Below are positions 23,103 to 34,070 of a stretch of 64,000 nt of DNA, piece by piece. Within the stretch, counting starts at the first letter, position 1. Every line of letters starts with the position of its first letter. The position numbers were made by a program, and so were the translations under genes. The notes under the pieces are model-generated. The model was not told the origin of the DNA. It searched no databases and saw only the letters and a program-made list of their open reading frames with translations. Source of the stretch: Sambucus nigra (taxonomy: Eukaryota; Streptophyta; Magnoliopsida; Dipsacales; Adoxaceae); contig CASBWL010000411.1 of the NCBI GenBank assembly GCA_949130495.1, forward strand, positions 1 through 64,000. Direction: 5' to 3'.

Positions 23103-23477
23103 GCACCCCACATACATTGTACACATTTTAGGGTTAAAATAACATTTTTATATACCCCGCGAGAGACCAAAAGGGAGGAATGGGTGCTTGACACCTTCTG
23201 TAACTTAATCCTAGGACATGTGATCTATATAGTTTCGTATGTATTAGTTAGTCTTTTTTATGCCATTTGTTTGGGGATGGATATATCCTTTGCCCGTTTT
23301 GAGTAAAATATTTTAGCCACTCCAATATTACATTTTCATCCCTTAATGATGGCCAATTTATATCCTTGGGATCCCGCGAACGTCACGCGAGTGGTGGAAA
23401 GGAGATTCTCTCTCCTGACCCCATTTTCTCCGCAAGTTTTTCGAGGCTAGACCGTGCATTTTCCCTATATGGAAATA
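21526..23477 (+). repeat. element 1, 5' LTR
   Basis: The start has decayed from TGTAGACACC to TATAGACACC, judged from the 3' LTR (38978) and element 2 (51111). It carries two units of the U3 repeat of about 175 bp (CCTTTCCAAC(A/G)GTCCAT near 21715 and 21889), a degenerate hairpin region (about 21985-22080), a duplicated segment of about 55 bp (22803 and 22901) and an (AC)n(AT)n microsatellite (23050-23102). Confidence 0.8.
23050..23102. repeat. (AC)n(AT)n microsatellite
   Basis: An AC run followed directly by an AT run, inside the 5' LTR of element 1. No counterpart is in the 3' LTR, so it expanded in this LTR or was lost in the other. Confidence 0.9.
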
Positions 23478-23478
23478 G

Positions 23479-23497
23479 TGACGACTCCTCTGGGGAC
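23479..23497 (+). promoter_or_regulatory. primer-binding site, element 1 (decayed)
   Basis: TGACGACTCCTCTGGGGAC differs by two bases from TGGCGACTCCGCTGGGGAC at the same place in element 2 (53318-53336). It is the tRNA primer site of this family; tRNA identity was not verified. Confidence 0.7.
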
Positions 23498-23528
23498 TTT
23501 ATTTTAACATAATTAGACTCTACTTCAC

Positions 23529-24195
23529 ATGGTCTTTGTTTTACCTTTTTTTCTCCTTTTTTTATTTTCTAACATGTATATATGTTTTCACTTGTATATT
23601 CCTCGTTTTAGTTTCATGCTAACATGTTGTATATATGCCATGCTTATGTCACACTATCCGTGTATATTCCTTTTTGCGTCTTGCTCATTATCTCATTGCA
23701 TGTACATACCATATTTTCTATCACATTCTTCATGCTTTCTTCACTTATATATATCTCACGCTTCACATTCACTTGCATATATCTTCCACACTTCACTCCA
23801 CTTATTCTCACAGTTTACCTACTCCATGTCACTTATAGATGCCCATGTTTATCTCACTTGGATATATTCACATGTTTCACATCTCTTATATATATCACAT
23901 GCTTATTTGTAAATATCCAATGTCACTTGTACCCACTTCCACACTACTCTCACTTGTACATAGCAACATGGTATTCCCACTTTGCACATGTATCCATCTC
24001 ACTTGTGTATATCCACGTATCTCACACCTTGTACATATTCTATTACCATGCTTTATATATACTACATTCTTCATACTACTTATACATACTTATTAACTTT
24101 ACTCTCCTTATATACCTATTTTTTTTTCACATGCCGCTCGTGTATATTACTATGCTCTCCTTTAGGATTAAGTAGTTGTACATATTCATCTTAGC
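23529..24195 (+). repeat. pyrimidine-rich degenerate repeat in the element 1 leader
   Basis: This is about 650 bases of loosely repeated CACTTGTATATATC, CATGTATCTCAC and similar phrases with no regular period. It lacks stops in several frames at once (23529-23912, 23624-24175, 23839-24096), which is a composition effect. Element 2 has only about 220 bases of similar text (53380-53600). I do not call a protein here. Confidence 0.75.
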
Positions 24196-25079
24196 ATATA
24201 TAAAACTTTTCATAAATTTTTTATTTAAGACTCGTTCATTTCGTACACTACATCGCATAAGCACTACATTTTGACAAAAAAATTATCTCCTATCGGGGGT
24301 CACTTTGTGATGGGTTGTCGATTCTGCGGGGCACAATTAACATAAGCAATATGACTCCTACCTTCCATTTGCAAATTACCTTTAAGGTATATTAAACGGT
24401 TCCCCCCGCATCATACCGCTTGACCGAACTCATGACGGAAGATATATTGCAATGAATTTATTCATCTATGTTGAGTATATCAAATTCTCTCCCACACGTA
24501 CTATCACCATAAGGTATACCGTGAGGTAATTCACGCACACTAATGTATATCAAATAGATTTTTCATACATACCAATGAATGATTACCTTTATAGGCAATA
24601 AGTATATCGTGGAAGCCATGCCAAATGGGGGAAACCTTACACTAACCTCCTATGCATGAAACTCATACAGGCGTCTGCCCTAGGACACTCATACCTAGTT
24701 TGTTGATTTCAACGCGGAACTCTGTCAAAATTTTAGGTCGTCTTATAGCCCAAATTTTGGGTTATTTTGCCCATTTTTTAAACAGGACCTTATTCATGAG
24801 TCTGGAAACAACTCAAAACCTATCTTTGCTTGGCGTATCACATCCTTTCCCTGACTCGAATCCTATCTGACATTTCACTTGCACCCTAAACATATTATAA
24901 TACAAGTGAAACCTAACAACAACTACAATGGGGAATCTTTTATTCCTCACTTCTTCTAAAATACCAAAGATATTTCCTCCCTATTTTAAAAAAATATTAC
25001 TTTAAAAAACATATTTTCATCTCAGGTGCTACCTCAGTTCTTAGCCTGGCTCCCTATCAACTCAGGTTCGCTATTAAGC
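24196..25079 (+). other. element 1 leader / 5' untranslated region
   Basis: It matches the element 2 leader (about 53690-54550) in blocks such as GCAATATGACTCC (24347) and the ATTCTC(T)CACACGTACT segment (24485). No coding frame. Confidence 0.6.
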
Positions 25080-25671
25080 CACCCCTAAGTTCTACACCCT
25101 CATCACCCACTTCTATAAAATCCAAACGGTCTTACTGGAGATACCTCGTGGAGAACCGAATCAGAATGCCAATGTTCAGTTGTACTTGATCATAATATTT
25201 GTTCAACTCAGGCGAAGAGAGATCGTCTGAAAGTTGATGCCTAAGAAATGAAGTGATACTAGGGTTAAATCTTAGAGGTTACAGAACCATATATTGCCTT
25301 TCTCATGATATGGGACCATAGATACCTGAGCCGATGTGGGATCCCAAAGAGTGTCAGTAATCTCCTAACCGTCCGCATGTCCTGCCTATTAATGGACCGC
25401 CACCCACTCATCTACTAATGCCAAACCTTGCTCGGGTTCCTGTCGATCACAGGGAGGAATAATTGAATCAAGTCAAGGAAGACCTCATATTTCTTTCTAA
25501 AAATTTCTATCAGGTTAAGATCTCAGGGAACTACGTGGATTACACCCACATTTTACCATAGTCAAAGCCCCGGTTGTAGGAGAAATTCAATATGCCTTTA
25601 TATAAAAAAATTTTTAGGTAACATCCCTCCAATTGTTCATCTCCACAACTACCACCTTTCCATGAGCCTAC
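25080..25671 (+). pseudogene. element 1 gag, first part
   Basis: Nucleotide similarity to element 2 gag (54600-55150) is clear, for example at CTAATGCCAAACCTTGCTC and at the ATTGTTCATCTCC block (25632). Many stops and frameshifts. The gene is interrupted at 25671 by the minus-strand LTR element and resumes at 27918. Confidence 0.7.
25667..25671. repeat. target duplication CCTAC (left)
   Basis: Identical to 27913-27917, on either side of the minus-strand LTR element. Confidence 0.9.
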
Positions 25672-26959
25672 TGTAACACCCCGCGCCCCCGAAAAAGACA
25701 CGCGGCATGCTACTACGATAAAACTAAACTAAAACCATCAATAATGAGTATAGAGCATCTAAATACCACAACTTAAATACGATAGATCCATAATTTTTCA
25801 CTTCCACAATAACGATTACAATAATGTCTCTCAGATTACAAAATTCCAACTAAAATTACACCACTAATTTATACATCAAAATACAACTTCCAATCCACGC
25901 TCTAAAATATTTCTCCAAAATAGCCCATGGCGCCCCAATCCACGCTAACCTGCCACTAAAAGAAAATACGGGGAAATACACAATATGACAGGAATAGATG
26001 CTAAAAAATAATTAGCACGATGTATAAATCGCAACAATACGAATCACATATACAAATCAAATGCAATACTCAAGCATTATATCAATATTAATTTCTCAAC
26101 AACACATCAATGAGTCACCAGACCTCACCTCACCTCCCCTGGGCATCTCAAAGACATATACCGATTTGTGGGACTATTGGCGGGTGCCCATTCTCCATGC
26201 CATATTAAAATCTCATGACACGATGACCAAGATCACAATATAATATATCACAATGAATCAAATTTAGATTCCAACAATTATTTCAGATTTCAAAGAATAT
26301 CACAATTCAATATGAGTGCAATCGACATTAAAAAAACAGAATACTCTTGAGAGAATTTAGGAGCATATTGTGTAAGTCCCGTACCTCAAAATCATCACAT
26401 GAATCGACACATAGTTTGCCTCAAAATCAGATCGCACCATCACGTTCCTCTCGTGAAAATAATCCGATCACATTCAATTGCCAACACGAGATAACCCCAA
26501 ATAGGCCTCCAAATCTATGGTGGAACATTGTATAAAATAGGGGCTAGGGTTTGTATAAAGAGGGAGAGTAAATTAAATATGTATATTGCATTTTTGTGTT
26601 TGTGAAAAAGTAGTCTAAAGGTCCACCCACGACTTATTTTTATAAGGAAAAAAGATAAGAATTTGTTATAACCCAAACTCTTCACTGCCAACCAAAACGC
26701 TCGTTTTCAGGGCAGGTCGATCGATCGATCAAGCCTAAATTTTGAAAATGTCACCAACATTTTTTTAAAAAGGGATAAACTCAAATCATTAATTAAAAAT
26801 ATATTTTAAATCCGATTTTAATTCCGTTTGAAATCCCACTTTTCAAAGATAAAACTCAACATATTTAAATATTAAAAATAATTAAATCCAAAAATTTATT
26901 TTCCTCGAATTTTCGAAAATTAATTTAAAAATACCCATTTAAAAATTCGGGTTGTTACA
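25672..26959 (-). repeat. 3' LTR of the minus-strand element
   Basis: 1288 bp. On the minus strand it begins TGTAACAACCCG. It has a GATCGATC cluster (26716-26730) and a TTATAAAAATAAG TATA-like box about 70 bases on (about 26634-26646). Confidence 0.85.
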
Positions 26960-27215
26960 TACTTCCCCACTAACAAGGAATTTTGCCCTCGAAATTGGAA
27001 AAGCCTAATGCTAAAAAAATCAGGCCACACCAACAATCCCCCAAAATAAATCTCGTCTAAAAAAATCAACTTTAAATACCTCACATCTAACCTCGATGCC
27101 TAACACGGCTTATCACCCAAAAATTTCTATCTCCAAAGAAAACATGTCTAACCCCCATGCTAGACCCAAAACTCAAGACCCGAGGGTTGCCGTATACCTA
27201 AGCTCTGATTAAAAA

Positions 27216-27912
27216 GTTTTATAAAATAGTCCTAAAATTAGTGTCCACTTTCCCTAATTAAGTTTCTAATTGATTTTAATTAAAAACACATTTTTAAGGG
27301 TTTGGGCGACACTTAAAACGCACAATACCAAAGGAAGAGAATACAGTATTCATGCCTGTGATTTCTGAATAAAAAATCTGGTTAGACGGTTGGATTCTTC
27401 TCGAAAAATTAGCAAAAGAGCGTTCTTGAGCAATCTTGAGTAAACCCCCAATTAAGCCTTCAAATCTTGTGACAAAACTTTAATTATGTTGAAGGTTAAT
27501 GTTTGGGGTTGAGAGGAAAATATTTTGGAAGCGCTCTCTGGTGAAAAACTTGTGAAAAAGTGATTATGAGAAGTCCCTATATGGATTAGAAGAATTAAAT
27601 AACAATTAAGAGTCTTAATCCCACTCAAACTCTTAAATAAAGGCCGAACTGTCGTTAAACTGGGCTTAGTCGATCGATCGACCAAGCAGGAAATTAGAAA
27701 TCTGACGGCATTTTTTTTAAAAAAGGGGCTAAACTTAAAACTCTCACAAAAACTTCATTTTAAATCCGATTTCGATTCCGTTTGAAGTTCTACTTTCCAA
27801 ATAATAAAGCCAACATAATTAATTAATAAAAATCCAAAAATATAAAATTTTATTTTTCTCGAAAACTCCCATTTAATTAAATAAATCAATTATAAAAACA
27901 CGGGTTGTTACA
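27216..27912 (-). repeat. 5' LTR of the minus-strand element (truncated)
   Basis: It matches the first half of the 3' LTR (same start, same AAACGGAAT block, same palindrome position). It has a 14-bp palindrome GTCGATCGATCGAC (27669-27682) and a TTTATTTAAG box 26 bases on. The end next to the primer site is not the expected GGTGTTACA. Confidence 0.75.
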
Positions 27913-27917
27913 CCTAC

Positions 27918-29190
27918 TTGGGTATACCGAAAAGATCATGGCTCAGATGTTCCAATAGACTCTTAAGGCAAACGCCCTTCGATGGTTCCTATCACTAGAA
28001 GAATCTCGGGTACATGGATCAGAAGGCATAGGGAGGGAATTTATGGCTTAATACAAGTGTTACGAGGATTTAGAGGTAATCAGTCGATATCTTGAACTGC
28101 TCAAGCAAAACCCTGGAGAATTTGTCAATAGTTTCATTAGTGGGCGAAGAGAAAAAGCCACTACCATGACCAACCGTTCATCTAAGGAAGAAGATGTCAG
28201 TGTTATGAAGAAAACTTTTCTTCTACACATTCGGACCTCTATGGGTAAGCAATATTACCCCAACTTAAAAGCCCTTCAGGAGGTCGGGGTTGAGATTAAA
28301 TAAAATTCCAATAGCTAAATAAATCAAGTTTGAATAAAAAAATCCCAGTAGGACACTTCACTCCTCGCAAGCATGATAAACTAGCTACCACCATTATCTC
28401 AGCTATCAATAACATCTCTTAGCATCCCACTTCATGGGTGCTAGAAACTCGCCCTATTGCAGCCCAACAGGAATATATCGAGATCCATGCTCCCCTTTCT
28501 AAAGTTTATCAAGCTCCCTTATCTCAAAACCTCATTAAGCTATCTTCATCTGGTGCCTAATCCACTTTCCAATAATTTCAGATATGACACCATTGAGACT
28601 TACACCAAATCGTCGAACACACCACCGATTAATTCTATCACTTGAGAAATGTTATACAAGGCCTCATTAAAGTCATCATCACTCTTACTAAGAATCCAAA
28701 GCCAAACACTGCTCAAAATCCTTTGCCCGTACATCAAACTGCTGTGAATGCCATCCTCACTGATGACGACCCGAATTTTGACCCATCTATTAGAATCAAA
28801 TATGCTAATAAACCTACCACTTCTAGTAGCTCAATCAAATCACCTGAACTTCTCTAAGTATGTCCATCTTTCCACTTTCACCCTCAAAATGCTCCTTAAC
28901 AAGTTTTTCCCTCGTGATAAGGGTCTGCAACACTGTCCGTATCCGCTCTAAAAGAAGGTGTATGGAACTGCCAGTTGTTCTAGAACAACTCAAGAGATTT
29001 GGGATGAAAATCATGTCTAAAATGACCATTGAAGAAGGTAATTATGAGAAGATGAATGATGTGTATATGGAAGTCCGAAAGTGGTCCCATCAGTCCGGCG
29101 ATTGGTTTGTATCATTGAAAGAGTTTGATTTAGACGACATCGTCCAAGTTTTATTAGAAGAATGTATTAAGAATAGGCCTGTATTTCGAT
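27918..29190 (+). pseudogene. element 1 gag, second part, and gag-protease linker
   Basis: Resumes after the insertion with CTCAGATGTTCCA, as in element 2 (55182). Recognisable pieces are the gag core (RWFLSLEESR, LELLKQNPGEFV), the EVGVEI motif, and the linker ending with DDIVQVLLEE (up to 29170). Numerous stops. The frame 28860-29243 covers the linker only; its last part runs into the A-rich insertion. Confidence 0.65.
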
Positions 29191-29194
29191 CGGA

Positions 29195-29870
29195 TCAGAT
29201 CAAAAAATGGCCATTCGGGAAAAAAATGATTTTTCAGAAATGAGGTGATTATTCTGATTTTCGATTAGATATTTTCAGAAAATAAAAAATATTTTTGAAT
29301 TCAAAAAAATAGGAAAATCGACAAAAATAAAAAAATAAATGACAAAATTTACTCAAAATCCAAAAAAGTTCAAAATTTTGAAAAAAAAATTTAGGATTTT
29401 CGATCACTTGAAATTCTCATTTTAAAGAAACAAAAAAAAAGGTTTGACCTAACATGTATACACATGAGGATTTGACTTTTTTTTTAAAGTTGTGTAGAGG
29501 TTAGAAGGATAATATTCTTTTATAGAGCACTACTTTGGGACCCTCATCATCTCTCCACCGGTGTGGGATACGAGAAAGTTTCAAAAAATTGGAAAAAATT
29601 GAAAATTAAAAAATAATTCGAAAAAAATCAGAAATAATTCAAAAAAATCGGATCGGCATAGTTTTGGAAAATTCGAATCGAAAAAACTAGAAATTTAAAA
29701 ATTCAAAAATATTTTCGATTCCCGATTGGATTTTTTTGGAAAAATAAAAAATTGGCAAACTAAAATTTCATTCCAAATTGGGATTAAATCAGATCGAAAA
29801 TCGAAAAAATTGGAAGTTCGGAAAATAATAGAGTCCTAAGTAAGAAGAAGAAGAATAAGTAGACAAGCGA
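29195..29870. other. A-rich insertion in element 1
   Basis: Element 2 has no matching sequence here. The block is made of GAAAAA, AAAATCG and AAAATTGG phrases on both sides of a less biased centre (29440-29580). The ends are not clear and I found no target duplication. The centre has CTCCACCGGTGTGGGA and TCTTTTATAGAG, which read on the minus strand give TCCCACACCGG and then CTATAAAAGA. Confidence 0.5.
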
Positions 29871-30760
29871 GGCTCCCGAACTTCTTACAGTAGTGAAGCT
29901 CAAGAGGTGCCCAGTCTTTTCCTTCCATCACTTCTCCGCCGTGTGGGAATATTTGTATGATGAAGCGATTAAGGTTGTAGAATATATTGACTTATCCTAG
30001 AGCAATAATATTTTTCCTACCGGATGGGAAGATGATTTTGATCCTTCAAATAACTCCAATGGTGAGCCTAGTATTGAAATTCTTGGATTTGAGATCCTCT
30101 TAAAGAAAAAGTTTACCTAAACTGAAGTCTCGAAGCATGAGGTGAATTCCAAGACTATCAAGTCTTCTGACTCGCCCTCCTCTGAAAGTAGTGAAAGCAC
30201 GAAACCCACTAACAACGATGAATCATTTAAAATCCATGCACAAGGAATGAATATCTGAATGACCCACACTGAGGTTGATCCGTTTGAGCCGTTTGCAAAG
30301 ATCATCCCTATTGACGAACCCCTCATCAACTGGTGAAGCATTCCAGTCATCCCAACTCTACCCATCAAAAACCCTGTTGGTTACCTTTTATAAAAAGAAC
30401 CTGACATTGTTTTTCCTTTTTCTATTACTGATATGAATATAAGAGATGCCTCTTTCGATGAGGTTCCCAACATTTTATTCCCTGAAAATGTTACTGATGA
30501 AATAAATGAAGATTTTGAGTATCTTGTTGTAACTTATATGAATTTAATTGTTTCTAATAAAATAATTTATGATGATGATCTAATGAATGAAAAATTCGTT
30601 ACTAGTCTCCATAAGGAAAAAATCAAACAACATAATCTCATTCAAACTAATGATGATACAACTATTTTTGTAATTTGGGCTCTAGTAGAATTCCATGAAC
30701 GATTATGATATGGTTCATCCTTAATGATAATGAGTGGTCGTAATTCAATGATCTCCTGAA
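29871..30760 (+). pseudogene. element 1, linker between gag and RT (protease missing)
   Basis: It matches the element 2 regions 56420-56620 and then 57980-58480, skipping 56630-57970, which holds the protease in element 2. One piece is open (30433-30708, acidic). I infer a deletion of about 1.3 kb around 30115-30175. Confidence 0.6.
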
Positions 30761-30764
30761 AGAA

Positions 30765-30983
30765 TTCATGGACATCTTCACATGGTCTTACAACAATTTG
30801 CCTGGCATTGTCCCAGAGATCGTAAAACACGAAAGCACCAATTATCCAAAGTACAAACCTATCAAGTAGAAATAGAAAAATCTCTAGCCCGAATGGTTCC
30901 TAAAATTAAGGATGAAGTGGTCAAACATTTGAACGTATGTTTAATCTGTGTGGTCAAATATCCGACTTAGATCGCCAACAAAG
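30765..30983 (+). pseudogene. element 1 reverse transcriptase, first part
   Basis: It matches the start of RT in element 2 (58557 onwards): the FxWSY motif, then the proline/lysine-rich segment and KYP. Several stops. It is cut at 30988 by the SIRE-like solo LTR. Confidence 0.75.
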
Positions 30984-30988
30984 TCCCT

Positions 30989-32338
30989 TGTGAATGCCCC
31001 CACAGTGTATGCTTAGGCAAAGATGGTTGGACAAGTCGAACAGTTTAATTTTTATATTTTCCAAAATTTAAAGATTGAACCTTTAAATAAATACACTCAA
31101 TTAAACTTATGCACCAATAAAACCGATTTGTTGCGGAAAACATATTTATCCAAATTTATTATTTTTATCCTAAAACATGCATCTAGGTGCTAGCAAATAA
31201 AATAAATGAATCATTCACACAACATGCCGATGTACGAGGAAAACCACAAAGGAAAAAACCTCGGACGACCCAACTAACAATTCACTATGACACAGTTTTA
31301 CAAAGCATAGAACGTAGACTTACACAACGACTCGATACCCCATAAGCCTTGACACTCTTCTATCTTCAACCGCTCCTCCGTAGTGGAATGTAGGAGTCCA
31401 CCCATACAAATTTATCATAGCACACGAGTCAATGCACTCCTCGGTATCCACCGATGAGGTTCAACAACCATTTGGGGAATGGAACACGGAATCCATCGCT
31501 TCTTCACCGCAACACAACAAATAACACGTACGGAGTCGATCGCACAAAAAAGGTTCTCTCAAGATGAAAAAAATAAACTTGGTGCCCAAAACAAGATCAT
31601 AAAGCATATGAATCATGAATCTTGGATCTTGAGACGTAAAATCTGAAACTTTGGGTTTTGAACTTTTGTAAACAGGTAGGAAACTGATTTTTGGCAAAAG
31701 TCCTTAAAAGTCTGAGTCTAAAACGCCTTGAATAGTAAAACACAAATTTCGCGATGGCAAACTCGTTTGAACAAAAACTAAGATCGTTCAAACAAGAATC
31801 ACATCTCATTTGAACGAAAAAATAACTTTGTTCAAATGAGACTACATTCGCGTTTGAACCAGCTTCAAATGAACTACTAACGAATTACAATAGTGTGGCA
31901 GCGTTGAATGTTCATTTGAACCTTATTTCGAACGAAAATCCCAATTCGTTTGAATGAGTTAAAACTTCGTTCGAACAAACACTATATTTCATTTTATCGA
32001 GTTTATATCTCATTTAAACTTAGAAACAAATTTTCTTTAAAAATAAAACTAAGTTCCAAAACATTATAAAAACAAACACGCTTAATACAAATATTTCCAA
32101 GGACACATAATACATATCCATTCATACCTGCGAGATCCTCAGGAAACGTGAAGACAAAACCGGTATGGTAAACACGACATGACATCCAATCTTTAAAGCT
32201 TGACCGCTACGTCTTCATCAAATAACGTCATAGGCTCATGAGATCAATAACTCAAAGTCTATCATATGAATCAAATAGTTTTGTCCAGAATAATGCCAAT
32301 TATATACAAATTGACTTGATTGGAAATTTGTCATTACA
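30989..32338 (-). mobile_element. SIRE-like copia solo LTR, target duplication TCCCT
   Basis: 1350 bp with TG...CA ends, flanked by TCCCT (30984-30988 and 32339-32343). On the minus strand it starts TGTAATGACAAATTTC, matching LTR2 at 46922 (TGTAAGGACAAATTTC) and LTR1 at 43713. It splits the RT of element 1. It carries a decayed palindrome cluster (31755-31990). Confidence 0.92.
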
Positions 32339-32343
32339 TCCCT

Positions 32344-32990
32344 ATATGAAAATCAGGAGGAAAAGTCTGCATGTGCATCGACTATCGAGATTTGAATAAA
32401 TTTTCTCCAAAGGAAGATTACCCTTTGCCCAATATTGACATCATCTTTGATAATATAGCCAATCATGCCCTAAGTCATTCGTCGACGGCTTTGTAGGGTA
32501 TAATCAGATCAAGATGCATCTTGACTACCAAGAAAATGCTGCTTTTGCTACCCAATGGGATACCTTCTTCTACACTGTCATGCCTTTCAGTCTAAAAATG
32601 GTTGGGCTACATATCAAAGAGAAGCTACAACTATATTGCATGATCTTATCCACGCACAAGTTAAGGTCTAATGATATTATCATCAAGTCCAAGACTTGAA
32701 AAGGTCACGTGGAAATACCATATGCGTCTCAATTCGTAAAAATGCACCTTCGACGTCATAAAAGGTAAACTCATTGGCTTCATGATCAGCAAAAGAGGGA
32801 TCGAGACAAACCCTTACAAACTTAAAACAATCCTTAAAATGCCACCTCCCCTAACAAATAAAAAAATTCACGATTTCTTGGGCAAGCCCCAGTACATTAT
32901 CTGATTTATTAACTAACTCATTTCTATCTACGAGCCTATATTCGAGCTCCGTCAAAAGGATTCAACCAAAGTCTGGAATGACTCATGTCA
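32344..32990 (+). pseudogene. element 1 reverse transcriptase, second part
   Basis: Resumes at GAAAATCAGGAGG, matching 58786 of element 2. It includes the CIDYRDLNK-type motif, the PF(S/G)LK segment and the thumb. The YVDD box area (32668-32690) reads through a stop, with only D-I-I-I-K recognisable after it. Non-functional. Confidence 0.75.
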
Positions 32991-33430
32991 AAAAGCCTTC
33001 GACCAAATTAAATAAAACCTTACCCGACCTCTGATGCTCATGTTCCCACAACCTGGTCTCCGATTTTTCTTATATTTTACTGTCAGAGACACTACAGATG
33101 GGGATATGCTTGCTGAATACATTGAAGAATCTCCCAAAGAAATAGTCATTTACTATACTAGTCAAAAACTGACATGGTATGAAATAAAAACACTGCATTG
33201 GAAAAACCATGTGTCGCCGTTCTCTGGGCCACCTAGAAACTTCGGCACTACATGCTTGCGTTCCCCATCAAGTTAGTTAGAATGGATCCCATAAAGTACC
33301 TACTAAAATATATATCCTTGTCAAGTCGATTGGGTCATTGGTTACTGTTGTTAATTGAGTTCGACATCATATATGTCACTTAAAAAGCCATAAAAGGAAG
33401 GTCAATATTTGATTACCTAGCCGATAATCT
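32991..33430 (+). pseudogene. element 1 RNase H
   Basis: The frame 33034-33276 aligns with element 2 RNase H (59482-59760): FTVRDTT, then PKEIVIYY. A frameshift follows, then ISFLTRL-type text (33306-33340). Confidence 0.7.
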
Positions 33431-34070
33431 CATGGGAGAAGTTGATGTGTGGATTTTTGAATTTTCAAAAGAGGATATTCTTTTTATTTCTTATAAAGAG
33501 ATATGGTGGAAAATGTTATTTGACGAGGCCACCAATAAGAAGGGATACGACATTGGGATAATCCTAATCTTGCCTAATGACTCCCACACACTTCAATTGC
33601 TATTAAGTTGGACTACCCTTGCAACAATAACATAATGGGGTATAAAGCATGCATCGTAGGCCTCAAACGTTCCCTCATGAAAAAAATCCGATATCTCGAT
33701 GTCTATGGAGACTCGACCCTCATTATAGGAAAATTCCTCCATAAATGGAAAGTCGAAGACGAGAAGCTCCTACCTTTTTTATACCCATCTTAAAGAACTC
33801 GCTTCCCAATTCTTGGATGTCATATGTTACTTTCTACCATTGGTAACCTTAGCTTTCAGGGTTGACGTGTCTGAGAGAATTACAATGTCCCCTTTTAAGT
33901 TCATAAGCAATCTCTGCCAACTCATTGCTACCACTTTGAGATCACTATAGAATGAGACCCATAGAAAGTTGGATTGTGGTATTATGGCATCTAGTTCCTC
34001 CTCAAATATGGTTGATATCTTAAAGGGAATGATAAGAAAGATCGCATGACCATTTGATAGCTTACAACTC
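33431..34070 (+). pseudogene. element 1 second (archaeal-like) RNase H
   Basis: It contains KKIRYLDVYGDSTLIIGKFL (33678-33737), the same motif as in element 2 (60127-60185). A second RNase H after the normal one is a mark of the Tat lineage. Broken by frameshifts. Confidence 0.72.

Larger units (their letters stand above)
25672..27912 (-). mobile_element. minus-strand non-coding LTR element in element 1 gag
   Basis: Read on the minus strand: LTR (27912 to about 27216), a decayed tRNA-Met-type primer site (27213-27198, ATCAGAGCTTAGG), about 250 bases of non-coding sequence, a polypurine tract (26970-26960) and a second LTR (26959-25672). The LTRs start TGTAACAACCCG; the outer end is GGGGTGTTACA. 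The target duplication CCTAC is perfect. The internal part has no gag or pol. The upstream LTR (about 700 bp) is shorter than the downstream one (1288 bp) and lacks its 3' part. Confidence 0.85.

Noticed and set aside
23529..24194. Four overlapping plus-strand ORFs of 67-183 codons
   Set aside because: They follow from a stop-poor pyrimidine-rich repeat. No conserved motif, and no like frame in element 2.
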